From Gemmatimonadales bacterium UBA2982 (lineage in GTDB: Bacteria > Gemmatimonadota > Gemmatimonadetes > Longimicrobiales > Gaopeijiaceae): a DNA stretch of 64,000 nt. A program made the position numbers and the translations under genes. The notes beneath the pieces are model-generated. The model made no database searches. It saw nothing but the letters and a program-made list of their open reading frames with translations, and was not told where the DNA came from. The stretch lies in the NCBI GenBank assembly GCA_002347035.1, contig DEAM01000009.1, positions 98,152-162,151 on the forward strand, written 5' to 3'. This document shows positions 9,655-18,052 of this stretch, one piece after another (positions within the stretch are counted from its first letter, which is position 1; each line of letters begins with the position of its first letter).

Positions 9655-9776
9655 GCCTGAATTAGGGTACCTGTTCCATAAGGCCATAGATGACTGACCT
9701 CAGTTGGATGGACACAACTGGCAGGAGCCTAACTACATGCCCCTCACTTCGAACTCTCAGAGGTCAAAAGACCACA

Positions 9777-10769
9777 CTAGTCTCCAAGGACGTACGCAAA
9801 GACTAGAGGGGCGACGATCGATGCATCCGAATTAATCTCGAACCGTGGTGTCGCTACATCGAGCTTGCCCCATGTGATCTTCTCATTCGCCGAAGCGCCT
9901 GAATAGCCACCGTACGAGGTTGCTGCATCAGTGATCTGGCAGAAGTAACCCCACATTGGAACGTCACGACGGAGATCCTGGGTGATACATGGAACGGCAC
10001 AAATGGCGAAGTCCCCCGCAATCCCTCCGCCAATCTGGAAAAGGCCCACAGAAGATGGTACTCCATTGGTGTGATGATCCTGGTACCACTCCATAAGATC
10101 TTGGAACTGCTCCGTCCCAGTCTTGACGCACTGGTGATCCGGTAGATCACCCAGTATCACGTTGGCCGCAAACATGTTGCCCGTAGTTGAATCCTCCCAA
10201 CCCGGCGTGTAGACCGGTATGCCAGCTTCTTTCGCAGCCAACACCCACGAGTCTTCTGGATCCACCTGGAAATGTTCTAGCAGAGAGTCGTCTTCTAAAA
10301 TCTCAAACAAATACTCGGCGGGTGTGCGCCGTTCGCCAGTGCCCGATGCAAGCTGCCAACACTCCAGCAAACGGGCCTCAATGTGTCGCATCACCGCTTG
10401 GGGAATGCACGTGTCTGTAACACGGTTCATGCCGCGCTGGAACAAGGCTGCTTCGTCACCTGGTGACAAACTCCTCCATGAGGGCACAACCTCATAATCC
10501 CTATTTGACACGAGATTGAATACGTCTTCCTCAAGGTTGGCACCAGTGCACGATACGGCATGAATCTTTTGCTCCCTGATCATACGAGCCAGACTAATTC
10601 CAAGCTCACCGGTGGACATCGCGCCAGCCAAAGTGACCAGCATCTTCCCGCCTTCATCAAGGTGCCGCTCGTACGCCCTAGCAGCATCAAGCAGCTCGCG
10701 AGCATTGAAGTGAAGGTACTGCCGCTCTATGAAGTTGCGGATCTCGCCCAACCAAGCCTCCTGCATCAC
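9777..10769 (-). CDS. Deoxyhypusine synthase homologue (bacterial)
   Basis: A 330-residue member of the deoxyhypusine synthase family. The hallmark active-site lysine is conserved in ITWGKLD (Lys302), followed by the family tail DASIVAPLVFAYVL. The N-terminal third has MLVTLAGAMSTGELG, matching the NAD-binding start, and SCTGANLEEDVFNLV. In eukaryotes and archaea the enzyme moves the aminobutyl group of spermidine onto eIF5A. Bacteria have no eIF5A, and bacterial homologues are thought to move the aminobutyl group onto small amines, giving homospermidine or related polyamines. Start is GTG 10769 or the ATG right after it. It lies 140 bases downstream of the D-aminoacylase gene and is probably separately expressed. 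Confidence 0.9.
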   Translation of the reverse strand: MMQEAWLGEIRNFIERQYLHFNARELLDAARAYERHLDEGGKMLVTLAGAMSTGELGISLARMIREQKIHAVSCTGANLEEDVFNLVSNRDYEVVPSWRSLSPGDEAALFQRGMNRVTDTCIPQAVMRHIEARLLECWQLASGTGERRTPAEYLFEILEDDSLLEHFQVDPEDSWVLAAKEAGIPVYTPGWEDSTTGNMFAANVILGDLPDHQCVKTGTEQFQDLMEWYQDHHTNGVPSSVGLFQIGGGIAGDFAICAVPCITQDLRRDVPMWGYFCQITDAATSYGGYSGASANEKITWGKLDVATPRFEINSDASIVAPLVFAYVLGD

Positions 10770-10863
10770 ACTGCGGTGCGCAAATTCTAGTCTGTCAGGG
10801 ATGTTCTGGCGATAAAGCAGGAGTCATAATCATGATGTTCTTCCAATCCTTCTCCCACGTACC

Positions 10864-10879
10864 GGGTGACTCTTCACCC
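10864..10879. other. Perfect 6-bp hairpin between the D-aminoacylase and DHS-like genes
   Basis: GGGTGA (10864-10869) and TCACCC (10874-10879) form a perfect stem around a CTCT loop, about 30 bases past the D-aminoacylase stop. A TTTAT tract follows on the plus strand, while the minus strand, on which the genes lie, has no T-run. A transcription end or mRNA-stabilising hairpin is possible. Confidence 0.3.
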
Positions 10880-10909
10880 TTTATGATCAAGCAAGGGCAG
10901 CACACGCTA

Positions 10910-12493
10910 CTAGCTCACCGGTCGCTCTTTGCGAAGCACCTCACCGGCCCGGTCTCCCGTGAACTCTCCATCACGGATCGCGGCACGTCCATTCACGAAC
11001 ACATGCACCATTCCCTCAGCATAATGATGCGGATCGGAAAAGGTGCCAACGTCTCGAACCGTATCCAGATCGAAGACCACAACGTCGGCAGTCATACCGG
11101 GAATGAGAAGACCACGATCGGACACACCAAAGACCCCAGCTGGAAGAGAGGTCATACTCCGAATTGCTTCCTCTAGGTTGACCGTGCCCTTTTCCTCAAC
11201 GTAGAGGCGAAGCTTGCGAGCGAATGCACCGTACGCCCGGGGATGAGGCACACCAACTCCGAATTCCGGGAGCGCCCCATCTGATGAGGTCATCGTCCAC
11301 GGCTGAACCATGAGCGCCTCCACATCAGCATCGATCATATTGAAAGAAACGATTCCAGCTGAGCCACCTCTGATTAGGTCAGCCGCTGTATCGATGGGGT
11401 CCTGTCCACGCTCGGTCGCAATATCACTTAGCAGTCTACCTTCGATTGAAGGATCAGGTGGATATCGGCGGAACTGGATACGGTCCGCTCCTCCCCTTCG
11501 GGCTAGGCCCTCAATCATGCCGTCCCGAATTAGCTGCATCGTTTCTGGGTCTCCCATACGCTCTAAGAGCGCTGTTCTTCCGCCATCCTGGGACCACCGC
11601 GGAAGCAATGCAGCATCAAGTCCCGTGCTCGAGGCCGTGTAGGGATATTGGTCAGCGTAGACCTGAACTCCTTCTGCTCGCGCCTGCTCGACCCTTTGCA
11701 CAATCGCTGGACCGTAACCCCAAACTTCCGGCCCCAGCGCTTTCACGTGCGTAAGAATTGTCGGAATGCCCGCAACTCGGCCTACGTTAATCACCTCTTC
11801 GACTGATGCGATGAGACCAACGCTGTACGTAGACTCGTCCCGGTGGTGGCTCTGATATACTCCACCATACGGGGCCACTTCCTTAGCTAACTCCTCGAGC
11901 TCTTCGGGTGGCGCATAGCTCCCCGGCACATAGTAAGTGCCCGATGAGAGTCCCCAAGCACCCGCCTCCATGCCCACCGCTACCATCCGCTTCATGCGCT
12001 CTAACTCAGCCGGCGTAGCCTCACGTTCCTCTTCACCCATCACAGACCGGCGTAATGAACCATGCGGTACCATCTGTGCCACGTTGACTCCTAAGCCATC
12101 GTCCAACAGCGAGGCACGCTGCTGTGACATGTCTACAGGACCACCTCCATCTGGATTCACGAACACGGTAGTCAAACCCATCGCAAGTAACGGCTCTCCG
12201 TGGCTCAATCCTGGAGTGGCGAGGCCGGGGCCAGAATGCGAATGCGTATCGATAAAACCGGGTGTCACATACAGGCCTGTAGCATCAATAACCTCGTCGG
12301 CTACTGCATCCCCCAGGTCGCCCACTGCTTCGATTTGGCCTCCCCGAATTAGCACATCAGCCGTGAACCAAGGGTTGCCGGATCCATCCATTACACGGCC
12401 GTTCCGGATAAGGGTTGTCCGGTCCTGAGCAACGAGATGGGATACGTTAGAAATACCCAGAAACACCAGTAGCAAGCAGCGTAGCAGACTCAA
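10910..12493 (-). CDS. Exported D-aminoacylase / N-acyl-D-amino acid amidohydrolase family
   Basis: Amidohydrolase-superfamily enzyme of about 527 residues. It opens with a signal peptide (SLLRCLLLVFLGISNVSHLVAQ), then the N-terminal beta-sandwich LIRNGRVMDGSGNPW and the metal site GFIDTHSHSGPGL. Further ligand-region motifs include ILTHVKALG, YADQYPYTAS and the D-aminoacylase signature MTSSDGALP, followed by VPHPRAYGAFARKL. The likely substrates are N-acyl-D-amino acids or D-dipeptides in the periplasm, for example from peptidoglycan or aged protein. I place the start at TTG 12493 because GGAG lies six bases upstream and the signal peptide follows at once. The frame is open another 216 bases upstream but encodes no plausible leader. 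Confidence 0.9.
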   Translation of the reverse strand: MSLLRCLLLVFLGISNVSHLVAQDRTTLIRNGRVMDGSGNPWFTADVLIRGGQIEAVGDLGDAVADEVIDATGLYVTPGFIDTHSHSGPGLATPGLSHGEPLLAMGLTTVFVNPDGGGPVDMSQQRASLLDDGLGVNVAQMVPHGSLRRSVMGEEEREATPAELERMKRMVAVGMEAGAWGLSSGTYYVPGSYAPPEELEELAKEVAPYGGVYQSHHRDESTYSVGLIASVEEVINVGRVAGIPTILTHVKALGPEVWGYGPAIVQRVEQARAEGVQVYADQYPYTASSTGLDAALLPRWSQDGGRTALLERMGDPETMQLIRDGMIEGLARRGGADRIQFRRYPPDPSIEGRLLSDIATERGQDPIDTAADLIRGGSAGIVSFNMIDADVEALMVQPWTMTSSDGALPEFGVGVPHPRAYGAFARKLRLYVEEKGTVNLEEAIRSMTSLPAGVFGVSDRGLLIPGMTADVVVFDLDTVRDVGTFSDPHHYAEGMVHVFVNGRAAIRDGEFTGDRAGEVLRKERPVS

Positions 12494-12757
12494 GACGATC
12501 TCCGATTGTTTAGCTATGATAAGGCGAAAATACACTTCCACCTTAGGCGAAGGAAGCACGGCAACTTCGCCGAAGCAGGCTGATGGATACGATATCCCAC
12601 AAGGTCGACACCGCGCTTGGCAGGATAACAGGACGTTGGCATACGACCTTCGGGCTACATTGGGGTTGCGACAATCCTGAACTGTCCTCATGGTCGCCGT
12701 ATAGACCACTCTTCATAAGAAACTCGGCTCGCACTGGAACACCTGGGAGAAGCTGAC

Positions 12758-15508
12758 ATGGTAGCTCGACTTTTCGGCGCACTAGGTGCTATTGCCCTAG
12801 CGCTTTTAATAGTCCCTCCAAAGCTAGCCGCAGACCAACAGGCCAGCCTCGACCTTGAACCAGTCACCACCGTTGAAGGCATCACCGAGTACCAGCTTGA
12901 TAATGGCCTTAGGGTGCTGCTCTTTCCCGACCGCAGTAGGCCTCAAATCACAGTCAACATGACGTATATGGTCGGGTCGAGGCACGAGGGATACGGTGAG
13001 ACTGGGATGGCACATCTCCTCGAGCATATGCTCTTCATGGGAACTCCCGGTCACCCTGACATCATGCAAGAACTAACTGAAAGAGGGGCCCAACCAAACG
13101 GCACAACATGGTTTGACCGCACGAACTATTTTGAGGTTTTCCCTGCCTCTCTAGACAACCTCGACTGGGCACTCGATCTAGAGGCAGATCGGATGATCAA
13201 CTCATTCGTGAGGAGTGACGACCTCGAATCAGAAATGACAGTTGTCCGAAATGAGATGGAAGCCGGAGAGAACAGTCCACAGGGAATTCTTCGCGAGCGC
13301 ACCCTATCGACGGCCTACCTCTGGCATAACTATGGGAAGTCGACCATAGGAGCACGTTCCGACGTTGAGAACGTGCCGATCGAGCGCCTACGCGCGTTTT
13401 ACAGGAAGTACTACCAACCCGACAATGCAATGCTTGTAGTAGCGGGGGACTTCGAGCGTGAAGTCGCGCTTGATCTGATCCTGGAAAAGTATGGGAGTAT
13501 TCCTCGGCCTGATCGCACGGGTGTTAATCGTCTGTATCGCACTTACACTGCCGAGCCCGCTCAAGATGGAGAGCGGACCGTGACCCTCCGGCGAGCAGGA
13601 GAGGTCCAGTACGTGACGACGATGTACCATGTCCCTCCCGGCTCTCACCCCGACTACGCCGCAATCGACATACTCTCATTCATTCTCGGTGACACCCCAT
13701 CGGGTCGACTTTATAAGGCGCTGGTCGAGACACAAATGGCTACACGTGCTAGTTCAACTGCGTATCAACTGCGGGAAGCCAGCCCGCTATTACTTTCTGC
13801 AACGGTCGATACAGACCATGACCTCCTCCAGGTTTTAAATGTGATAAACGGGACTGCCCAAGGCATAGTCGCCGAGCCAGTCACTCAGGAAGAGGTTGAG
13901 AGAGCCAAGACTGCTTTATTAAGCGGCATCAATCAGTCTTTCAGTTCATCGGTGAGCATAGCCCTGCAGCTATCGGAATGGCAGTCGATGGGGGACTGGA
14001 GACTATTTTTTCTGCATAGGGATAGGATTGAAGCTGTGACCCAAGAAGATGTGAACCGAGTCGCACTCTCCTACCTCAAACCGGATAATCGCACGGTTGG
14101 CCTCTTCTACCCGACCGAAGAAACTGATCGGGCTGAATTGCCTGCTGTTCCAGATATAGAAGCCATGGTCGATGGTTATGTGGGACGTGAAGCCATCGCC
14201 GAAGGAGAAGTCTTCGATCCTACTCCGGCTAATGTCGAGTCACGCACTGTGAGGTACACCCTCAACAACGGGATCGAGGTCGCGCTCTTGCAGAAAGAAA
14301 CGCGTGGTGATGTGGCGTTAGTCCGAGTGCGTTTCCATATGAGCGATGAAGAGTCACTCGCAGGGCGTGTGACGGCCGGTCAGATAGCAGGCACTATGCT
14401 TATGAGAGGTACAGCTACCCGGACGCGACAGGATATCCAGGACGAACTCGACCGCCTCCAATCCTCTGGTGGAGTCAGTGGAGGACCCGTTGTCGCTTCT
14501 GGTCAGTTTCAAACTGAAAGTCAGAACGTAGGGGATGTGATCCGCCTGCTTTCAGATATCGTGCGCGAGCCAAGTTTTCCTGAGGCAGAGTTTGATATCG
14601 TCAAGGAACAGCGTTTAGCGGCGCTCGACCAGACACGAGGGGAACCTCAGCCACTAGCACAGCGAGCTCTAGCGCGTCATATGCAGAACTATTCTTCGGA
14701 ACATCCCAATTACACCAAAACTCTAGACGAGGCCTACCAGTCCATCGAGGCTACCACTCTCGAAGACGTCCGAGCGTTCTATGAGGATTTCTGGGGTCCA
14801 CAACGTGCAAACATCGTCATTGTGGGAGACTTCGAGGAGGATGAGGTACGGGAAACGATTGAAGCGTCTTTCCAGGACTGGGAAAGCCCCCATGCATTCG
14901 CTCGGGTTGATGCGCCTTTCTACGAGCCACCGCCTGAAGACATCGTCATTCAGACACCTGATAAAGCAAATGCGGTTTTCATAGCCCAGCAGAATTTGGA
15001 ATTAAGTGATACACACCAGGATTATCCTGCTCTAGTTCTAGCAGGCGACATGATCGGGGGTGGCTTTCTCAATTCTCGTCTGGCACGCCGAATCCGGGTC
15101 GAAGAAGGTCTAAGCTACGGAGCGCAGGCATACATCTCAGCTCACCCGATAGACCCGGTGGGTCAATTCATCGCCATGGCGATCTCTGCCCCAGAAAACA
15201 CCGAGGCAGTCGAGGTAGCTTTCGTGGATGAGATGGAGTCTATCCTCAGTGAAGGCTTCACTGAGGAGGAACTTCGAGCCGCGAAACAAGGCTGGGTCGA
15301 ACAACAGCAGCTAGGCCGTGCATCTGATTCTAGTCTAGCTGGACTACTCTCAAATGGCCTTTACTTCCAGCGTACATTGACCTTCGATCAAGAGTTCGAG
15401 GAGCGTGTTGCAGCCGTAACTCTTGAAGAGGTTAACCAGGCCACCCAGGATCACCTTGACCTGGCCAAAATGACCATCGTGAAGGCTGGAGATTTCGCCG
15501 ATAATTAA
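12758..15508 (+). CDS. Exported M16 (pitrilysin-family) zinc metallopeptidase, two-lobed
   Basis: A 916-residue protein with a signal peptide (about residues 1-25, ending near KLAADQQ) and two M16 halves. The first half has the inverted zinc motif HLLEH (residues 86-90) within GMAHLLEHMLFMG and the downstream glutamate in NEMEAGENSP. The second half (from about residue 495) begins YTLNNGIEVALLQKE and has TAGQIAGTMLMRG where the zinc motif would be, so it is the usual inactive lobe. It ends with the family segment GGGFLNSRLARRIRVEEGLSYGA (about residues 768-790). It would degrade peptides in the periplasm. GGGAG lies eight bases before the ATG. It is divergent from the D-aminoacylase gene. Confidence 0.93.
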   Translation: MVARLFGALGAIALALLIVPPKLAADQQASLDLEPVTTVEGITEYQLDNGLRVLLFPDRSRPQITVNMTYMVGSRHEGYGETGMAHLLEHMLFMGTPGHPDIMQELTERGAQPNGTTWFDRTNYFEVFPASLDNLDWALDLEADRMINSFVRSDDLESEMTVVRNEMEAGENSPQGILRERTLSTAYLWHNYGKSTIGARSDVENVPIERLRAFYRKYYQPDNAMLVVAGDFEREVALDLILEKYGSIPRPDRTGVNRLYRTYTAEPAQDGERTVTLRRAGEVQYVTTMYHVPPGSHPDYAAIDILSFILGDTPSGRLYKALVETQMATRASSTAYQLREASPLLLSATVDTDHDLLQVLNVINGTAQGIVAEPVTQEEVERAKTALLSGINQSFSSSVSIALQLSEWQSMGDWRLFFLHRDRIEAVTQEDVNRVALSYLKPDNRTVGLFYPTEETDRAELPAVPDIEAMVDGYVGREAIAEGEVFDPTPANVESRTVRYTLNNGIEVALLQKETRGDVALVRVRFHMSDEESLAGRVTAGQIAGTMLMRGTATRTRQDIQDELDRLQSSGGVSGGPVVASGQFQTESQNVGDVIRLLSDIVREPSFPEAEFDIVKEQRLAALDQTRGEPQPLAQRALARHMQNYSSEHPNYTKTLDEAYQSIEATTLEDVRAFYEDFWGPQRANIVIVGDFEEDEVRETIEASFQDWESPHAFARVDAPFYEPPPEDIVIQTPDKANAVFIAQQNLELSDTHQDYPALVLAGDMIGGGFLNSRLARRIRVEEGLSYGAQAYISAHPIDPVGQFIAMAISAPENTEAVEVAFVDEMESILSEGFTEEELRAAKQGWVEQQQLGRASDSSLAGLLSNGLYFQRTLTFDQEFEERVAAVTLEEVNQATQDHLDLAKMTIVKAGDFADN

Positions 15509-15523
15509 CGCCGGCTAAGGTAG

Positions 15524-15721
15524 TCAGCTCTCTTCAACTTCTATGTAGCCGTTCTCTACTAGAAGTTCGTTTAGTCTTGGCTCACGGTCAGTGAGCGTAG
15601 TTTTCGCAATCTCGCGAGCAAACTCGATCCGGTGCACCTCGCTCACTTTATCTAAGATCGCGATGGGGGCACCATACCTGAGTAGGATGCGTTTAGCGTC
15701 GACCGCTACTGAGTCACTCAA
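15524..15721 (-). CDS. Small hypothetical protein (65 residues)
   Basis: A short charged protein with no signal peptide, starting at TTG and ending just past the M16 stop. Its middle (AILDKVSEVHRIEFAREIAK) looks like an amphipathic helix. It fills an otherwise empty gap and its amino-acid composition is protein-like, but there is no clear ribosome binding site and I recognise no family. It may be a real gene downstream of apaG's promoter region or a chance frame. Confidence 0.35.
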   Translation of the reverse strand: MSDSVAVDAKRILLRYGAPIAILDKVSEVHRIEFAREIAKTTLTDREPRLNELLVENGYIEVEES

Positions 15722-15802
15722 GGCAGTTTATACACCGGGAGAGGTGGGTAGGAAGATAGCGAACGATAACAAAAATAGGTGCGAGTGATCTAGAGGAACC
15801 GC

Positions 15803-16249
15803 CTAGTGAATGGGACCGGAGGGACCGGAGTCCCCTTCCTCATCTAGCGAGTCACGAACAAGCCCAGGTACGACGAGCGGTCCGGTGAAGTGAAAACGTG
15901 GCACTTCCACTCGAAACTCTCGCCCGTCAGGTCGAACAAAGGTGTAATAACCCTCCATATACCCTGCCGGAGAACGCAGGACACAGAAACTCTGATACTC
16001 GTGTGAGTCTCCAGGCTTGAGGAATGGCTGTTCACCGACTACGCCCTCACCGTCCACCATCGAGTCGCCGTCCACAAAATCGTGGATCCGCCAATGGCGG
16101 AAGAGCAATTGTGCGGCCGCGTCACCTTCGTTCGCCATGTTGACGTGATAGGAGAACACAAAAGTGCCGTCCGACGGATCAGAATCCGCCAGTGAGAAGC
16201 GTGGCTGGACGCTTATCCTTATACCCTCTGTGGCTTTCTCGTATTCCAT
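15803..16249 (-). CDS. apaG: ApaG-domain protein
   Basis: A 148-residue protein covering the complete ApaG/DUF525 beta-sandwich. The segments FVFSYHVNMANEGDAAAQLL, RHWRIHD, GEGVVGEQPFLKPGDSHEYQ and the tail EVPRFHFTGP follow the family order. It has a short acidic C-terminal extension. ApaG is linked genetically to Co2+ resistance and Mg2+ efflux and to Ap4A metabolism in enterobacteria; its biochemical activity is unsettled. It starts at ATG with GGATAAGCC directly upstream. The gene stands alone, divergent from the DtxR-family gene. Confidence 0.93.
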   Translation of the reverse strand: MEYEKATEGIRISVQPRFSLADSDPSDGTFVFSYHVNMANEGDAAAQLLFRHWRIHDFVDGDSMVDGEGVVGEQPFLKPGDSHEYQSFCVLRSPAGYMEGYYTFVRPDGREFRVEVPRFHFTGPLVVPGLVRDSLDEEGDSGPSGPIH

Positions 16250-16406
16250 GGCTTATCCAATCTACAATTTATCATAATAGCCCTGACTCACACACCTGCC
16301 TGGGCACAAGATCACACTTCTGGAAAACTAGCTTCAAGATGTGTAATCAAAAGTTACTTATCTACATGCTGTCGACTCTATATAAAACGCTTGATATTTT
16401 CGATTA

Positions 16407-17096
16407 ATGACAATGACCGGCCCCTACTCCCGATCAGTCGAAGATTACCTCAAGGCGATCTACAGCCTTTCGGAGGCAGGTGACGCGGCTTCAACCAGTG
16501 CCATAGCTGAGACACTCGATATACAACCAGCTTCCGTAACCGGAATGGTCAAGAAGTTAGCTGAATCCGGGTTGCTGGAGTATTTACCCTATAGGGGGGT
16601 TCGGCTAACAAAATCAGGAGTGCGGGAAGCACTACGCGTTGTACGCCGACACCGGGTTCTGGAGACGTACCTATGCAAGCGCCTCGGTTTTAGTTGGGAT
16701 GACGTACACGGCGAAGCAGAACGATTGGAACACGCAGCATCCGACGAGCTCATCGAGAAAATGGCAGCGGCCCTTGAATTCCCTCTTCATGATCCCCATG
16801 GCGCACCTATCCCAACTAGTTCTGGACACATCGAGGACACAAATCTCTTAACACTAGCTGATGCACAGCCCGGGAAGCATCTGCGGATTCGAGCAGTTCG
16901 GGACGAAGACTCAGCTGATCTCCGATCAATGGCGGCTGAAGGGCTCGTTCCCGGCGCCCATGTCATAGTCGCGGCTGCACAGACAGTGACAGGGTCGGTG
17001 CAGCTCAAGTTGCAGAACGCTGATGACAGGTCCAGATCTGTTGAAGTTGAAGACGAACTTGCCCAACAGATATACGTGGTTCCTGATGAGGGTTAA
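16407..17096 (+). CDS. DtxR/MntR-family metal-dependent transcriptional regulator
   Basis: A 229-residue regulator. The N-terminal winged helix (VEDYLKAIYSLSEAG, then AETLDIQPASVTGMVKKL as the recognition region) is followed by the dimerisation and metal-binding domain, with VVRRHRVLETYL and HGEAERLEHAASDELIEKM. The C-terminal part (about residues 150-225, LTLADAQPGKHLRIRAV onwards) is a FeoA/SH3-like domain. It would repress metal-uptake or metal-homeostasis genes when Mn2+ or Fe2+ is bound. The AT-rich stretch just upstream is a likely promoter, but I could not identify an operator. Two in-frame ATGs (16407, 16413) lie at the start. Confidence 0.9.
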   Translation: MTMTGPYSRSVEDYLKAIYSLSEAGDAASTSAIAETLDIQPASVTGMVKKLAESGLLEYLPYRGVRLTKSGVREALRVVRRHRVLETYLCKRLGFSWDDVHGEAERLEHAASDELIEKMAAALEFPLHDPHGAPIPTSSGHIEDTNLLTLADAQPGKHLRIRAVRDEDSADLRSMAAEGLVPGAHVIVAAAQTVTGSVQLKLQNADDRSRSVEVEDELAQQIYVVPDEG

Positions 17097-17125
17097 GAAG
17101 CTAGCTACGGCAGGGCATTAGAGCA

Positions 17126-18052
17126 TCACACTGAAGGGCAGAGCGGGATGCTTCCTTGACCGGCGCTAATCACCTCAAACTCCCTGACAAGCGTCGCTCC
17201 TAGTACGCCTAATCCGTCCCCTGTTAGGCTAGAAACACGCACCCCACCGGAAGGATTGAAGTTCCCCCCCCTTAACCAGTTCACCAAGTTGCGGTCAGCT
17301 GCCCCAATGGACACTTGTGCATCGGTCCCAGCTGGAAGACCGGCCTGTAACCGAACTGTCAGTTCATTGCTCAGATCACCGCGCTGGAAGATGCCAAACT
17401 CGCTTGGGAAGACGACTGTCGTATCTGCAGCAGAAATCGAAAGTCCAAGCAGATAGAGAGGTTCCTCATCCGCATCAATGCCTTCCGGTGCGAGAGCATA
17501 ACTCAGTCCGCTGATAACGGTCTCATTGATGTAGGCCCACGCCCCCTGCGACCTAGACCAGCTGAGTGGTAACAGCGTATTAGGCTCGCTCCTACAACTC
17601 GCACTGACACCGTTTAATTGAAAGTCACCGGGGACCGTAGTGGCGCCATAAAGTGTGCCACCGTTTCCTAAAACAATACTGACCTCAAGCTCATCTCCAG
17701 ATCCGAGATGCGGTGTAAGTGCGGAATTTCCAAGGAAGCAGGTGCCCTGAGCACCCCTTGGCCTTGTCTTGATACAATCAGCTGTGGTTCCTTGAGTGAA
17801 GTCCAGAACAAGGCCATCAGAACGAGTCACAGTCACCACCGCATTTTCAAAAGTGCGTCCGCTCGGCACCCCACCTGCTCCCGTACCATGTAAGAAAGCT
17901 TTGACCTGGTTGTTGTTAAGATCTTCAGCAACGACCACGTAAACTTCAGCAACGACGAGATCTTCAACATCGACAACCGTGACTTCAGTAAGTTCACAGC
18001 CAGTAGTCGTCAGAATACAAAGAAACAAGAATCGCTTCAGCGCCTGGCTCAT
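17126..18052 (-). CDS. Outer-membrane-associated lipoprotein, DUF4249-like
   Basis: A 308-residue lipoprotein. The signal peptide ends in a lipobox (LTTTGC, Cys19), which predicts lipidation. The mature part is beta-rich, with VVAEVYVVVAEDL, a segment AVVTVTRSDGLVLDF and LYGATTVPGDFQLNG, matching the layout of DUF4249 proteins that accompany TonB receptors in Bacteroidota and relatives. The family assignment is by pattern only. Its ATG overlaps the receptor stop (TGATG), so it is translationally coupled and probably works at the same outer-membrane complex, perhaps in substrate capture. The substrate is unknown. Confidence 0.7.
   Translation of the reverse strand: MSQALKRFLFLCILTTTGCELTEVTVVDVEDLVVAEVYVVVAEDLNNNQVKAFLHGTGAGGVPSGRTFENAVVTVTRSDGLVLDFTQGTTADCIKTRPRGAQGTCFLGNSALTPHLGSGDELEVSIVLGNGGTLYGATTVPGDFQLNGVSASCRSEPNTLLPLSWSRSQGAWAYINETVISGLSYALAPEGIDADEEPLYLLGLSISAADTTVVFPSEFGIFQRGDLSNELTVRLQAGLPAGTDAQVSIGAADRNLVNWLRGGNFNPSGGVRVSSLTGDGLGVLGATLVREFEVISAGQGSIPLCPSV

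Noticed and set aside
9531..9776. Possible tRNA in the gap after typA (a TTCGAAC-like string near 9750)
   Set aside because: No acceptor stem or anticodon arm can be folded around it on either strand.
16250..16406. DtxR-type operator in the apaG-regulator gap
   Set aside because: The region is AT-rich with promoter-like strings, but no inverted repeat matching DtxR or MntR boxes could be recognised.
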